A program made the translations under genes and the position numbers. The notes below the pieces were generated by a model that was not told the DNA's origin, did not search any database, and saw only the letters and a list, made by a program, of their open reading frames with translations. 64,000 bases of DNA from DATDAH01 sp963792205 (lineage in GTDB: Bacteria; Actinomycetota; Acidimicrobiia; Acidimicrobiales; DATDAH01), in assembly GCA_963792205.1 (NCBI GenBank), contig CAWBVI010000002.1, forward strand, positions 1,116,001 to 1,180,000, written 5' to 3'. Below, piece after piece: positions 8,963-17,651 of the stretch (positions are counted from its first letter, which is position 1; each line of letters begins with the position of its first letter).

Positions 8963-11047
8963 TTGCGGACCGCGCTCCGACTGCTCGTGGTGCTCGCCCT
9001 CGGGGCCGGCGGCCTCGCTGTGGCGACGGTCGCGATCGCGCCGCAGGTGGGCGAGTTCTTCACGGCCGGTGAGATCGACCCGCCGGAGGTCAACCTCCGG
9101 CCGCTGGCCGAGCGCTCCGTCGTGTACGCCCACAACGGATCGGTGTTGGCCACGTTCCACGCCGCGGAGAACCGCCAGGAGGTCCGGCTCCGGCGGATCC
9201 CCCGCACCGTCCGCCGGACGATCCTGGCCGTCGAGGACGAGGACTTCTTCCACCACAACGGCTTCAACCTGCGGGCCACGGCCCGGGCCCTGTTCGAGAA
9301 CGTCAGCGCCGGCGGCATCGCCCAGGGGGGCTCCACGATCACCCAGCAGCTGGTCAAGCTCTCGCTGCTCTCCCCGCGCCAGGACCTGAACCGCAAGGCC
9401 CGTGAGGCCATCCTGGCCATCGAGCTCGAGAAGGACATGAGCAAGCGGGACATCCTCGAGCGCTACCTCAACCAGGTGTACTTCGGGGGTGGGGCCTACG
9501 GCGTCCAGGCCGCGGCGGAGCTCTACTGGGGCCAGAGCGTGGAGCAGCTGGACTGGGGCCAGTCCGCCCTGCTCGCCAGCCTCATCCAGAACCCCGTCGG
9601 CTACGACCCCATCCTCGAGCCGGAGGCGGCGCGGGAACGGCGCGACCTCGCCCTCGACCGCATCGTCGAGCTGGGCTACATCACCCGGGAGGAGGCCGAC
9701 TTCTACTCCGTGGCCCCGTTGCCCCAGGCCCGCATCGACGTGCTGCCGGAGCCCGACGACTACTTCGTCGAGGAGGTCAAGCAGCAGCTCCTCGACATGG
9801 AGGAGCTCGGGGCCACCCCGACCGAGCGCTACAACGCCGTCTTCAAGGGCGGCCTGCGCATCCAGACCACGTTCAGCCCGCGGGCCCAGTTCCTGGCCCT
9901 CTCCGCCCGGAACAACGTCCTGCCCGACACCGGTGGGCAGTTCACGGCGGCGCTGGTGTCCGTCACCCCCCAGACGGGTGCCGTGCGGGCCATGGTCGGA
10001 GGACCGGGCTTCGACCGCTACCGCTACAACCTGGCGACCCAGGGCGCCCGCCAGCCCGGATCGTCGTTCAAGATCTTCGTGCTCAGCGCGGCCCTCGAGT
10101 CCGGCCTGGTCCCCGAGGACATCTTGGACGGGACCGGGCCGTGCACCTTCCCCAACCCCGGCGGCTACCCCGACCCGTACACCGCCAACAACTTCGCCGA
10201 CGGTGGGGGCAGCGTCGGGACCATCCTCAGCAACACGACCGCGTCGTCCAACTGCGCATTCCTGCGCCTCGGGCAGTTCGTCGGCCTCGACAACGTCGTC
10301 GACGTCGCCCGTCGGATGGGCGTGACCACCGAGCTGGACCCCCGCAACCTCTCGCTCCCGATCGGCTCGGAAGAGGTCCATCCCATCGACATGGCCGGCG
10401 CCGCGGCGGTGCTGGCCAACGGTGGCGTGCGTCACCGGCCGTACTTCATCGAGAGCGTCCGGGACCGCAACGGCAACGTGATCTACCAGCACGAGTCCCC
10501 CGGTCGTCAGGTGATCTCGGCCCAGAGCGCCTGCCTGGCCACGCGGGTGCTCGAGGCGAACGTGCAGGGCGGGACCGGCACCGCGGCCCAGCTCTCGAAC
10601 ATGGCCGCCGCGGGCAAGACCGGGACGGCGCAGAGCTTCGGCGACGCCTGGTTCGTGGGCTACACGCCGTTCCTGGCGACCGCGGTGTGGATGGGGGCAC
10701 CGGCGGCCCGGGTCCCGATGACGAGCGTCGGTGGGATCTCGGTGACCGGCGGCTCCTACCCGGCGGAGATCTGGCACGCGTTCAACGAGCCCGCCCACGA
10801 GGGGTACAGCTACGCCGGGTTCCCCGAGTGCGACCAGACCCGGGCCGGCCGAAGCCTGCGGTCGTTCTTCGATCCGGAGCCGGATCCGGACGACGAGGTC
10901 ACGACCACCACGCCGGAGGAGACGGACCCGGTCGACGTCACCTGCCCGCCCGGTTACCTGCCCGGTGACCTCAACGGTGACGGCATCCTGGAGAGCTGCG
11001 TCGCCGTCACCCCGCCGACGGCCGCCGCGCCGCCCGCCCCGACGTGA
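8963..11047 (+). CDS. class A penicillin-binding protein (transglycosylase/transpeptidase)
   Basis: 694 aa, starting at a TTG (8963); no upstream ATG or GTG keeps the frame. An N-terminal signal anchor (residues 5-27) leads to a GT51 glycosyltransferase domain with the catalytic Glu91 in EDEDFFHHNGF and the GGSTITQQLVK motif. The transpeptidase domain follows with SSFK (Ser367, Lys370), SNC (429-431) and KTG (552-554). A Thr/Glu-rich tail ends the protein. It polymerises and cross-links peptidoglycan outside the membrane. It is divergent from the DUF6529 gene and overlaps the next gene by 4 bp (GTGA). Confidence 0.92.
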   Translation: MRTALRLLVVLALGAGGLAVATVAIAPQVGEFFTAGEIDPPEVNLRPLAERSVVYAHNGSVLATFHAAENRQEVRLRRIPRTVRRTILAVEDEDFFHHNGFNLRATARALFENVSAGGIAQGGSTITQQLVKLSLLSPRQDLNRKAREAILAIELEKDMSKRDILERYLNQVYFGGGAYGVQAAAELYWGQSVEQLDWGQSALLASLIQNPVGYDPILEPEAARERRDLALDRIVELGYITREEADFYSVAPLPQARIDVLPEPDDYFVEEVKQQLLDMEELGATPTERYNAVFKGGLRIQTTFSPRAQFLALSARNNVLPDTGGQFTAALVSVTPQTGAVRAMVGGPGFDRYRYNLATQGARQPGSSFKIFVLSAALESGLVPEDILDGTGPCTFPNPGGYPDPYTANNFADGGGSVGTILSNTTASSNCAFLRLGQFVGLDNVVDVARRMGVTTELDPRNLSLPIGSEEVHPIDMAGAAAVLANGGVRHRPYFIESVRDRNGNVIYQHESPGRQVISAQSACLATRVLEANVQGGTGTAAQLSNMAAAGKTGTAQSFGDAWFVGYTPFLATAVWMGAPAARVPMTSVGGISVTGGSYPAEIWHAFNEPAHEGYSYAGFPECDQTRAGRSLRSFFDPEPDPDDEVTTTTPEETDPVDVTCPPGYLPGDLNGDGILESCVAVTPPTAAAPPAPT

Positions 11048-11775
11048 GCGACGCCTCCCCGCCCTCGGCGCTCGAGCGCCTGCTCGCCGTGCAGGAACAG
11101 GACACGGCCACCGATCAGCTCCTGCACCGCCGGGCCCACCTGCCGGAACGGGCCGCGCTCGACGCGCACGAAGGGGCCGTCGGCGGCGTGGACGTCGAGC
11201 GGGTGCGGCAGGAGGCGCGGCGGGCCGAGCTGTCCGGGACCATCGAGCGCCTGCAGGGCGAGGTCTCGACCATCGAGGCCCGCATCGCCGAGCTGACCCG
11301 AACGCTGCACTCCGGCGCGATCACGGTGCCCCGGGAGCTCCAGGCCCTGCAGCACGAGCAGGAGTCGCTCCGACGCCGCCAGGACCACCTCGAGACCGAA
11401 GAGCTCGAGATCATGGAGGAGCTCGACCCGCTCACCGACGAGGTGGCCGGGCTCGACGCCCGGCTCGAAGCCCTGGCGGCCGAGGGCGAGCGGCTGGCGG
11501 ACGCGCTGACCGAGGCCGAGATCCAGCTCGAGGAGGAGCTGACGCTCGTGTCCCGCCGCCGTGAGGAAGCCGTCGGCGGGGTGCCCGACGAGCTCCTGGC
11601 GACCTACGGCGACCTGCGCTCGCGCCTCGGTGGGGTCGCAGTGGCCCGGCTCGCGGGGAAGGTCTGCGGCGGCTGCCACCTCGGGCTGTCGGCCGTCGAG
11701 GTCGACCGCATCAAGAAGCAGCCTCCCGGTGCGCTCGTCCACTGTGAGGAGTGCGGGCGCCTCCTCGTGCGCTGA
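11044..11775 (+). CDS. coiled-coil protein with C-terminal C4 zinc ribbon
   Basis: 243 aa from a GTG that overlaps the penicillin-binding protein stop. Residues about 10-185 form a long antiparallel coiled coil. The C-terminus has two CxxC pairs (CGGC near residue 208 and CEEC near 234), a four-cysteine zinc ribbon. This is the zf-RING_7/DUF164-type architecture (CT398 and mycobacterial relatives) of unknown molecular function, possibly nucleic-acid binding or linked to flagellar or secretory assembly elsewhere. It is part of a tight + strand run with the penicillin-binding protein, a membrane protein and a phosphatase. Confidence 0.82.
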   Translation: MSDASPPSALERLLAVQEQDTATDQLLHRRAHLPERAALDAHEGAVGGVDVERVRQEARRAELSGTIERLQGEVSTIEARIAELTRTLHSGAITVPRELQALQHEQESLRRRQDHLETEELEIMEELDPLTDEVAGLDARLEALAAEGERLADALTEAEIQLEEELTLVSRRREEAVGGVPDELLATYGDLRSRLGGVAVARLAGKVCGGCHLGLSAVEVDRIKKQPPGALVHCEECGRLLVR

Positions 11776-11788
11776 GGGCGTCGGCCCG

Positions 11789-12271
11789 GTGCTCTTCTGG
11801 TTCGCCGGCCTGTCCTGGCTCCTCGTGTGGCGGGTCTTCCGCAGCCCTGCGGTCGACTACCGATTGGTCGTGCTCGGCGCGTTGCTCCCGCTGCTCGATC
11901 TCCTGGTGGGACACGCCACCCCGCTGCACACGCTGACGGCCCCCGTCGCCGTCCTGGCGTTGGTCATGGCGCTGGCCCGGGGTCGTCGGCTGGCCCAGCG
12001 CCAGTGGTTGGGGGTGGCCATCGGGATGTTCACCCACCTGCTCCTCGACGCCACCTGGGCCGACACGTCGCTGTTCTGGTGGCCGGTGAGCGGCGCGGCG
12101 CTGGCGGCTCAGAGCGTGCCCGAGTCGACGTGGCCGATCGGCCTCGTGCTGGCCCTCGAGGTGATCGGCCTCGTCGTGCTCGTCGGGCTGTGGATCCGGT
12201 TGGGACTCACCACTCACACCCGTCGGGACCGGTTCCTGCGCACGGGTCACCTCGCCCGGGAGGTGGCCTGA
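11789..12271 (+). CDS. small integral membrane protein, YdjM/DUF457-like
   Basis: 160 aa from GTG 11789, 13 bp after the zinc-ribbon gene. Four hydrophobic segments are seen. The sequence contains LLPLLDLLVGHATPLHTL near residue 35 and MFTHLLLDATWADTSLFWWP near residue 80. The H-x3-D pattern at the membrane edge recalls DUF457/YdjM membrane-bound putative metal-dependent hydrolases. Substrate and activity are unknown. It ends 1 bp before the start of the histidine phosphatase, so translational coupling is likely. Confidence 0.6.
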   Translation: MLFWFAGLSWLLVWRVFRSPAVDYRLVVLGALLPLLDLLVGHATPLHTLTAPVAVLALVMALARGRRLAQRQWLGVAIGMFTHLLLDATWADTSLFWWPVSGAALAAQSVPESTWPIGLVLALEVIGLVVLVGLWIRLGLTTHTRRDRFLRTGHLAREVA

Positions 12272-12272
12272 G

Positions 12273-12908
12273 GTGACGGCGGGTGGGGAGCTCCTCCTCG
12301 TCCGGCACGGCCGCACCGAGGCCAATGCCCGGGGCCTCCTGCTCGGCCGCCACGACGTGGCGCTCGACGAGGTCGGCCGGGCCCAGGCCCGGGACCTGGC
12401 TGGCGCGGTGGTGGCCTCGATCGGCCCGCCCGACCTGGTCGTGACCAGCCCCCTGACCCGCACCCGTCAGACCGCCGACTGCTTCGGCTCCGAGGTGGAG
12501 GTCCGCGAGGACGAGCGGTGGCTGGAGCTCGACTACGGCGAGTGGGACGGTCGACCGGCGAGTGAGGTGTCGCCCGACGCCTGGGCTGCGTGGCGCTCGG
12601 ATCCGGACTTCGCGCCGCCGGGCGGCGAGTCGCTGGCCGAACTGACCGAGCGGGTCCACGCCGCGCTCGACGATCTCGCCGCGGAGGCCGGCGGTCGCCG
12701 GCTCGTCGTGGTCACCCACGTCTCGCCCATCAAGTCCGGCCTGGCCTGGGCGCTCGGCCAGGGGCCCGAGGTGGCCTGGCGGACGTTCGTGGCCCCGGCG
12801 TCGATCACCCGCCTGCGGCTCGGGCGGGGCGGGCCCGTGCTCGAGGCCTTCAACGAGACCGGTCATCTCTCGGGCCTGAGCCGAGCCGATAGGCGAGGCG
12901 ACCAATGA
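12273..12908 (+). CDS. histidine phosphatase family protein (phosphoglycerate-mutase-like)
   Basis: 211 aa from GTG 12273. The catalytic phospho-acceptor histidine is in LVRHGRTEAN (residues 9-18). A second core Arg is in SPLTRTRQTA near 62, the acid residue in LELDYGEWDG near 83, and the second histidine in VVTHVSPIK near 150. These proteins hydrolyse or transfer phosphate on small molecules. The THVSPIK segment resembles the MSMEG_4193-type subgroup. The last 59 bp overlap the convergent LigD-polymerase gene. Confidence 0.85.
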   Translation: MTAGGELLLVRHGRTEANARGLLLGRHDVALDEVGRAQARDLAGAVVASIGPPDLVVTSPLTRTRQTADCFGSEVEVREDERWLELDYGEWDGRPASEVSPDAWAAWRSDPDFAPPGGESLAELTERVHAALDDLAAEAGGRRLVVVTHVSPIKSGLAWALGQGPEVAWRTFVAPASITRLRLGRGGPVLEAFNETGHLSGLSRADRRGDQ

Positions 12909-14001
12909 GCACAGCGGCGCTCATCGCCAAGCGCAGCTTGGCGAGCTCTACGAGGTCCGCGCGTGCTGCTCCGCTCAGGTCAGCCGCGCCAGTCCTCTTG
13001 GCGAGCCCGGCTCGGCGGACGCGGGGTGGCTCGTTCGGCTGCTTGGGGTACACGGGCGGCCAGGGGGCGTCCAACAGCCCCGCCGCCATGTCGGCCTCGT
13101 GCAGGGCCAGCAGCGGTTCGAGCGACTGGGGTGTCTCGGCCATCTCGGCCCAGGGGTCGCCGTGGGCCGCGACCCGGGCGGGCACCGTCTCGAGGGTCAG
13201 CTCGTCGGGGGTGACCGTGCCGATCTCGTCCCACGGGAACGGGGTCGACACCTGGGCGCCGACCCGGGAGCGGACCGACCAGGCGCCGAACACCGTCTTG
13301 TGCGGAGCGTTCTGGTTGAAGTCGATGAACACCCGGGTGCCGCGCTCCTCCTTCCACCACGCGGCGGTGACCAGGTCGGGGCGGCGGCGCTCCATCTCCC
13401 GGGCCACCGCCACCGCGCACGATCGCACCGCGTACGAGTCCCACCGGGGCTGGAGCCGGCTGTAGAGATGCAAGCCCCGGTTTCCGGTGGTCTTGGGGAA
13501 CACCGCCACCCCGACCTCGTCGAAGAGCGCCTTCACCTCGACGGCGGCCTCCCGGATCTGCTCGAACGCGATGCCCGGCTGGGGATCGAGGTCGATCCGC
13601 AGCTCGTCGGCGTGGTCGGGGTCCTCCCGGGTCGACGGCCACGTGTGGAACCCGAGGCAGCCGAGGTTGACCGCCCAGAGGATGTGGGCCAGGTCCTGGG
13701 CCACCAGCGCGTTGGAGGTCGTCCCGTTGGGGGTGGACACGACCATCGTCGACAGCCAGTCCGGCGCGCCGGCGGGGACCCGCTTCTGGAAGAACGACTT
13801 GCCGCTCGCCCCGTCGGGGAACCGCTGCAGGAGCGTCGGCCGCCCGCCCATCGCGGCCAGGAGGGGGCCTTCGACCGCCTGGTAGTAGCGGACGAGATCG
13901 AGCTTGGTCTCGCCGCGCTGGGAGAAGAACACCTTGTCGGGGCTGGTGATGCGGACGGTGCGCCCACCGGCCTCGACCTCGAGAGCGTCCTTCGGCGCCA
14001 C
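12850..14001 (-). CDS. stand-alone LigD-type polymerase/primase domain protein
   Basis: 383 aa from GTG 14001. It matches the LigD PolDom (archaeo-eukaryotic primase fold): ITSPDKVFF near residue 16, LQRFPDGASGKSFFQKR near 58, ELRIDLDPQP near 133 with the catalytic DxD aspartates, KTTGNRGLHLY near 165, and RVFIDFNQNAPHKT near 225. Mycobacterial LigD uses this domain to add nucleotides during non-homologous end joining. No ligase, nuclease or Ku gene is adjacent, so partners must be elsewhere. It is divergent from an XRE regulator, with 36 bp between starts. Confidence 0.85.
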   Translation of the reverse strand: MAPKDALEVEAGGRTVRITSPDKVFFSQRGETKLDLVRYYQAVEGPLLAAMGGRPTLLQRFPDGASGKSFFQKRVPAGAPDWLSTMVVSTPNGTTSNALVAQDLAHILWAVNLGCLGFHTWPSTREDPDHADELRIDLDPQPGIAFEQIREAAVEVKALFDEVGVAVFPKTTGNRGLHLYSRLQPRWDSYAVRSCAVAVAREMERRRPDLVTAAWWKEERGTRVFIDFNQNAPHKTVFGAWSVRSRVGAQVSTPFPWDEIGTVTPDELTLETVPARVAAHGDPWAEMAETPQSLEPLLALHEADMAAGLLDAPWPPVYPKQPNEPPRVRRAGLAKRTGAADLSGAARADLVELAKLRLAMSAAVLIGRLAYRLGSGPRDDRSR

Positions 14002-14037
14002 ACGCCGACGGTAACCGGCCGTCGTTAGGGTCGTTCC

Positions 14038-14838
14038 GTGAGCGTGGCCAGCCCGCCGTCCCGGGTCGGCGAGCTGCTCAGGGACTGGCGCCGGCGCCGG
14101 CGGCTGAGCCAGCTCGACCTGTCGGTCGAGGCGGAGGTCTCGGCCCGGCACCTGAGCTTCGTCGAGACCGGGCGATCGAAGCCGAGCCGCGAGCTGGTGC
14201 TGCACCTGGCCGAGCACCTCGACGTGCCCCTGCGGGAGCGCAACGCCCTGCTGCTGGCGGCGGGGTTCGCGCCCGCCTACGGAGAGACCCCGCTCGACGA
14301 GGCGGTGATGGCGCCGGTGCGGGACGGGCTCCAGCAGCTGCTCGACGGCCACGAGCCCTACCCGGCGGTCGTCGTCGACCAGCACTGGGATCTCGTCACC
14401 GCCAACGCCGCGGCCCTCCGCCTGATGACCTTCGGGGTCTGCCCGTCCCTGCTCGAGCCGCCGGTCAATGCCATGCGGGTGACCCTGCACCCGGAGGGCC
14501 TGGCCCCACGCATCCGCAACCTGGACGAGTACAGCGCCCACCTCCTGCTCCGGCTCCGTCGCCAGGCGCTCCTGTCGCAGGATCCGGCCCTGGACGAGCT
14601 GCTCGACGAGCTCCGCGCCTACCCCGGGGTCGTCGAGCACGCCTCCGCGGCCGTCGAGCCGATGGATCTGCTGTTCTCGCCGCTGCGCCTGGCGGGTCCC
14701 GAGGACCGGGAGCTGGTGCTGTTCAGTGCCCTGGCCACGTTCGGCACGGCGCTCGACATCACGGTGGCCGAGCTGGCCATCGAGCAGTTCTTCCCCGCGG
14801 ATGCCGCGACCGCGGCGGCGCTGCGGGCCGCGGCCTGA
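14038..14838 (+). CDS. XRE-family regulator with MmyB-like ligand domain
   Basis: 266 aa from GTG 14038. The N-terminal helix-turn-helix (LLRDWRRRRRLSQLDLSVEA then SARHLSFVETGRSKPSRELV) is followed by a C-terminal MmyB-like domain (VVVDQHWDLVTANAAALRL near residue 118), a PAS-like fold reported to bind fatty-acid-type ligands. These regulators commonly control a divergent or adjacent oxidoreductase. Here the divergent neighbour is the LigD-type polymerase. Convergent with the LCP gene, 3 bp apart. Confidence 0.82.
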   Translation: MSVASPPSRVGELLRDWRRRRRLSQLDLSVEAEVSARHLSFVETGRSKPSRELVLHLAEHLDVPLRERNALLLAAGFAPAYGETPLDEAVMAPVRDGLQQLLDGHEPYPAVVVDQHWDLVTANAAALRLMTFGVCPSLLEPPVNAMRVTLHPEGLAPRIRNLDEYSAHLLLRLRRQALLSQDPALDELLDELRAYPGVVEHASAAVEPMDLLFSPLRLAGPEDRELVLFSALATFGTALDITVAELAIEQFFPADAATAAALRAAA

Positions 14839-14841
14839 GCT

Positions 14842-16293
14842 TCAGCAGCTCTCGCCGGGTGGGGCGGTGGGCACCTCGCCGAGCACGGTGGTCGTCGGGA
14901 GGTCCGGGAGGGTGGTGGAGGTGGTCGTCGACGGCGGCGGGGTCGTGGTGGACGGCGGGACGGCCAGGGCGGCCTTGACCCCGGCGTAGTCGAAGCCGGT
15001 GACGACGACGACGTCGGCGACGCCGGTGTCGACGACCTGCTCCAGCTGGGCGCCCGCTTCCAGCTGGGCGGCGACGAACTGGGCGTTCGCCTCGTCGCCG
15101 GGCTTGTAGCGCACGATCGTCTGGGCCACGTCGAACCGCTCGGCGTCCCCGGTGCCCGGCGAGGTGTCGAAGCCGAGCGCGGCGAATCCGCTCGACGTCT
15201 CGGTGGCCTGGCCGGCCGCGCCCGTGCCGTTCAGGACGCTGACGCCGACGACCGCGGCGTCCGCTGCCGCGCCCGTCCCCGGCTGGCCGACGCCCCGGAA
15301 GATGTTGAGCCGGGCCTCGTTGGCCAGGGTGTCCTGGAGCCGCAGGATGCTGATGTCACCGACGAAGTCGAAGGACACGTCGAGCGACATCGTCCGCAGC
15401 TCCTCGGGCTCGAAGGTCCGGAAGCGACGGCCCACGTCGATCAGGTCGTCCACCGTCAGGCCGGTGTCGATGGACACGCTCTCCACCCCGGCGTTGGCCA
15501 GGGCGTTGAGGGTGATGGGGTTGCGGACACCCTTGTCGATGGCGCGCTGGATGGCCCGCCGGATGAAGTCCTGCTGGCGGGTGATGCGGCCGAGGTCACC
15601 GGTCCCGTCGGTCTGCCAGACCCCGTCCTCCTTGAACTCGAGGTGTCGGGAGCGGGCGTAGGCCAGGGCCTGGTCCGGGTCGAGGGTCACACAGCCGGCA
15701 CTCGGCTGGTAGAGGCCGGTCTGCGCGTCACGCAGGGGCTTGTCGAGGTAGATCGGGACGCCGTCGACGGCGTCGACGAGCTGCTGGAAGCCGAGGAAGT
15801 CGACCTCGACGTAGTGGTTGATCGGGATGCCGAAGTTCTCGGTGATGGTGGCGATCAAGGTGTCCCGCCCGCCGGCGAGGGCCGCGTTGATCTTCTGCTC
15901 GCCCCAGCCCGGGATGTCCACCCAGAGGTCGCGGGGGAACGAGATCAGCTGGGCCTGGGCCTGATCGGGGTCGATCCGGAGCACCATGATCGTGTCGGAG
16001 AGCAGGCCTTGGTCCTCGCGGCTGGCGGGATCGTCCTCGTCGAGCCGGGCCGCGCTGTCGGTCCCGACGAGGAGGTAGTTCTGCGGCGCGCTGGCGTCGG
16101 CCTCCTCGCCGTCCTCCCCGCCGACCGGCTCGAGGGTGAGGTCCAGCCGCTGGACCTCCTCGAGCTTGTCGTTCGCGTAGGCGAGGGCGAGGGCGAGGGT
16201 GAGCGTCAGCGCCACCATCGTGACGTTGAACCCGATGAGCAGGCGCTGCGGCCAGGTCCGCCGCCCGCCTTGCTCCTCGTCCTGTGCCCGCAC
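14842..16293 (-). CDS. LytR-CpsA-Psr (LCP) family cell-wall glycopolymer ligase with LytR_C domain
   Basis: 483 aa from GTG 16293. One transmembrane helix (residues 19-40) places the rest outside. The LCP domain (about 70-290) has LLVGTDSA, SDTIMVLRIDP, SFPRDLWVDIPGWGEQKINAA and the late arginine segment LAYARSRHLEF. A LytR_C domain (about 355-440, SVLNGTGAAGQA and VVVVTGFDY) follows, then a Thr/Pro-rich tail ending in Cys. LCP enzymes transfer lipid-linked glycopolymers to peptidoglycan; in actinobacteria this is often arabinogalactan or a teichoic-acid equivalent. The acceptor polymer here is unknown. Confidence 0.9.
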   Translation of the reverse strand: MRAQDEEQGGRRTWPQRLLIGFNVTMVALTLTLALALAYANDKLEEVQRLDLTLEPVGGEDGEEADASAPQNYLLVGTDSAARLDEDDPASREDQGLLSDTIMVLRIDPDQAQAQLISFPRDLWVDIPGWGEQKINAALAGGRDTLIATITENFGIPINHYVEVDFLGFQQLVDAVDGVPIYLDKPLRDAQTGLYQPSAGCVTLDPDQALAYARSRHLEFKEDGVWQTDGTGDLGRITRQQDFIRRAIQRAIDKGVRNPITLNALANAGVESVSIDTGLTVDDLIDVGRRFRTFEPEELRTMSLDVSFDFVGDISILRLQDTLANEARLNIFRGVGQPGTGAAADAAVVGVSVLNGTGAAGQATETSSGFAALGFDTSPGTGDAERFDVAQTIVRYKPGDEANAQFVAAQLEAGAQLEQVVDTGVADVVVVTGFDYAGVKAALAVPPSTTTPPPSTTTSTTLPDLPTTTVLGEVPTAPPGESC

Positions 16294-16325
16294 CCCCGGA
16301 GGCTATCCATGCCCCCGGCACCCGA

Positions 16326-17543
16326 TCAGTCGGGCAGCATCGGCACGCTGAAGCCCGTGTTCCGGCCGAGCAGCACCGCCCGGTCGATGGCGGCGGTGCC
16401 GAACCGTCCCCGCACGTCGTCGAGGACGGCGTCGAGGGCGGGCGTGCTGAAGCGGTCGAACGGCAGGCACAACTGCACGGCCCGGCGGTCGTCGAGGTTG
16501 CTGACCGAGATCCCGACCAGGGTGAGGCCCCGCCGGCGGACGAGGGGCTGGGCTTCGGCCAGCAGCTTCCGGGCCGCGGTGAGGACTGTTCGGGTGTGCG
16601 CGGTCGCCCCCGTGAGGGTGTGGCTCCGGGTGGCCCGCCCGAAGTCGTCGAAGCGCAACCGCAGGGTGACGGTCCGGCCCAGCCGGTCGGCTGCCCGCAG
16701 GCGCCGGGTCACCCGGTCGACGAGGGCGACGAGGACGGCGTCGACCGCGGCCGGGTCGTGGCGCCGCCACCCGATGGCGCACTGGGAGCCGATCGAACGC
16801 CGGCGCCGGCCGACCTCGACCCGCCGGGGATCGCGGTTGTGGGCCAGGGCATGGAGGTGCCGGCCCGACGCCGGACCCAACATCGCGACCAGGGACGGTT
16901 GGTCGAGGCGGGCCACCTCACCCACGGTGAAGATCCCCCGGTCGTGCAGCTTGGTGGCGGTCACGGGACCGACACCCCACAGGCGCTGCACGGGGAGCGG
17001 GTGCAGGAAGTCGAGCTCACGGTCGGGCGGCACCTCGAGCAGGCCATCGGGCTTGGCCACGCCGCTGGCCACCTTGGCCAGGAACTTCGTCCGGGCGATG
17101 CCCACGGTGATGGCCAGGCCGACCTCGGCGAGGACCCGTTCCCGGAGGGTGCGGGCGATGGGCACGGGTGGGCCGACCAGGCGGCGGAGGCCGCCGACGT
17201 CGAGGAAGGCCTCGTCGATCGACAGGCCCTCGACGACCGGGGTGGTGTCCTCGAAGATGGCGAACACGGCCTTGCTGGCCTCGGTGTAGGCCGAGAAGCG
17301 GGGCGGGACCACGATGGCGCCGGGGCAGAGTCGCCGCGCGGTCCGCCCGCCCATCGCCGTGCGCACCCCTTGGCGCTTGGCCTCGTAGCTGGCGGCGAGG
17401 ACCACGCCCCCGCCCACGATCACCGGCTTCCCGCGGAGGCGGGCGTCGTCGCGTTGCTCCACCGAGGCGTAGAAGGCGTCCAGGTCGGCGTGCAGGATCG
17501 TGGCGCCCGCGGCGAGAAGAGGCACGAACAGATGTTCGCACAT
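16326..17543 (-). CDS. dinB: DNA polymerase IV (Y-family translesion polymerase)
   Basis: 405 aa from ATG 17543. GTG 17525 and GTG 17600 are alternative starts in the same frame. Y-family signatures are ILHADLDAFYASVEQR, ASYEAKRQGVRTAMG, and the catalytic GLSIDEAFLDV. HhH/thumb (LWGVGPVTATKLHDRGI) and little-finger regions follow, and the C-terminus has LCLPF. It copies damaged DNA. A perfect LexA-type palindrome covers 17525-17538, inside or just before the coding region depending on the start, so SOS control is likely. In the close relatives I recall, the peptide CEHLFV encoded by this box is retained, but this is from memory. Confidence 0.9.
   Translation of the reverse strand: MCEHLFVPLLAAGATILHADLDAFYASVEQRDDARLRGKPVIVGGGVVLAASYEAKRQGVRTAMGGRTARRLCPGAIVVPPRFSAYTEASKAVFAIFEDTTPVVEGLSIDEAFLDVGGLRRLVGPPVPIARTLRERVLAEVGLAITVGIARTKFLAKVASGVAKPDGLLEVPPDRELDFLHPLPVQRLWGVGPVTATKLHDRGIFTVGEVARLDQPSLVAMLGPASGRHLHALAHNRDPRRVEVGRRRRSIGSQCAIGWRRHDPAAVDAVLVALVDRVTRRLRAADRLGRTVTLRLRFDDFGRATRSHTLTGATAHTRTVLTAARKLLAEAQPLVRRRGLTLVGISVSNLDDRRAVQLCLPFDRFSTPALDAVLDDVRGRFGTAAIDRAVLLGRNTGFSVPMLPD
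17525..17538. promoter_or_regulatory. LexA (SOS) box at the dinB start
   Basis: CGAACAGATGTTCG is a perfect CGAAC-N4-GTTCG palindrome, the operator form used by LexA of actinobacteria. It begins at the third base of the GTG at 17525 and lies 3 bp inside the ATG at 17543, so repression would act at or just after initiation of transcription or translation. Confidence 0.75.
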
Positions 17544-17651
17544 GCGCCGAGCGGGCGTCGACCCCGAACCGGTCGACGGAGGGTGACTAAGGTCACGCAC
17601 CGGGTCCGAGGCGGACCGGGTGGGGGGACCAACTCAGGAGGAGAGCACTCC

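Noticed and set aside
8894..10798. A continuous minus-strand frame that would extend the DUF6529 protein to over 800 aa
   Set aside because: It lies opposite the penicillin-binding protein, whose motifs are complete, and has the low-complexity look of an antisense frame in GC-rich DNA. DUF6529 begins at 8893.
16284..17651. Upstream extension of the S8 protease frame
   Set aside because: It runs opposite dinB, and the signal peptide with a good ribosome site fixes the start at 17652.
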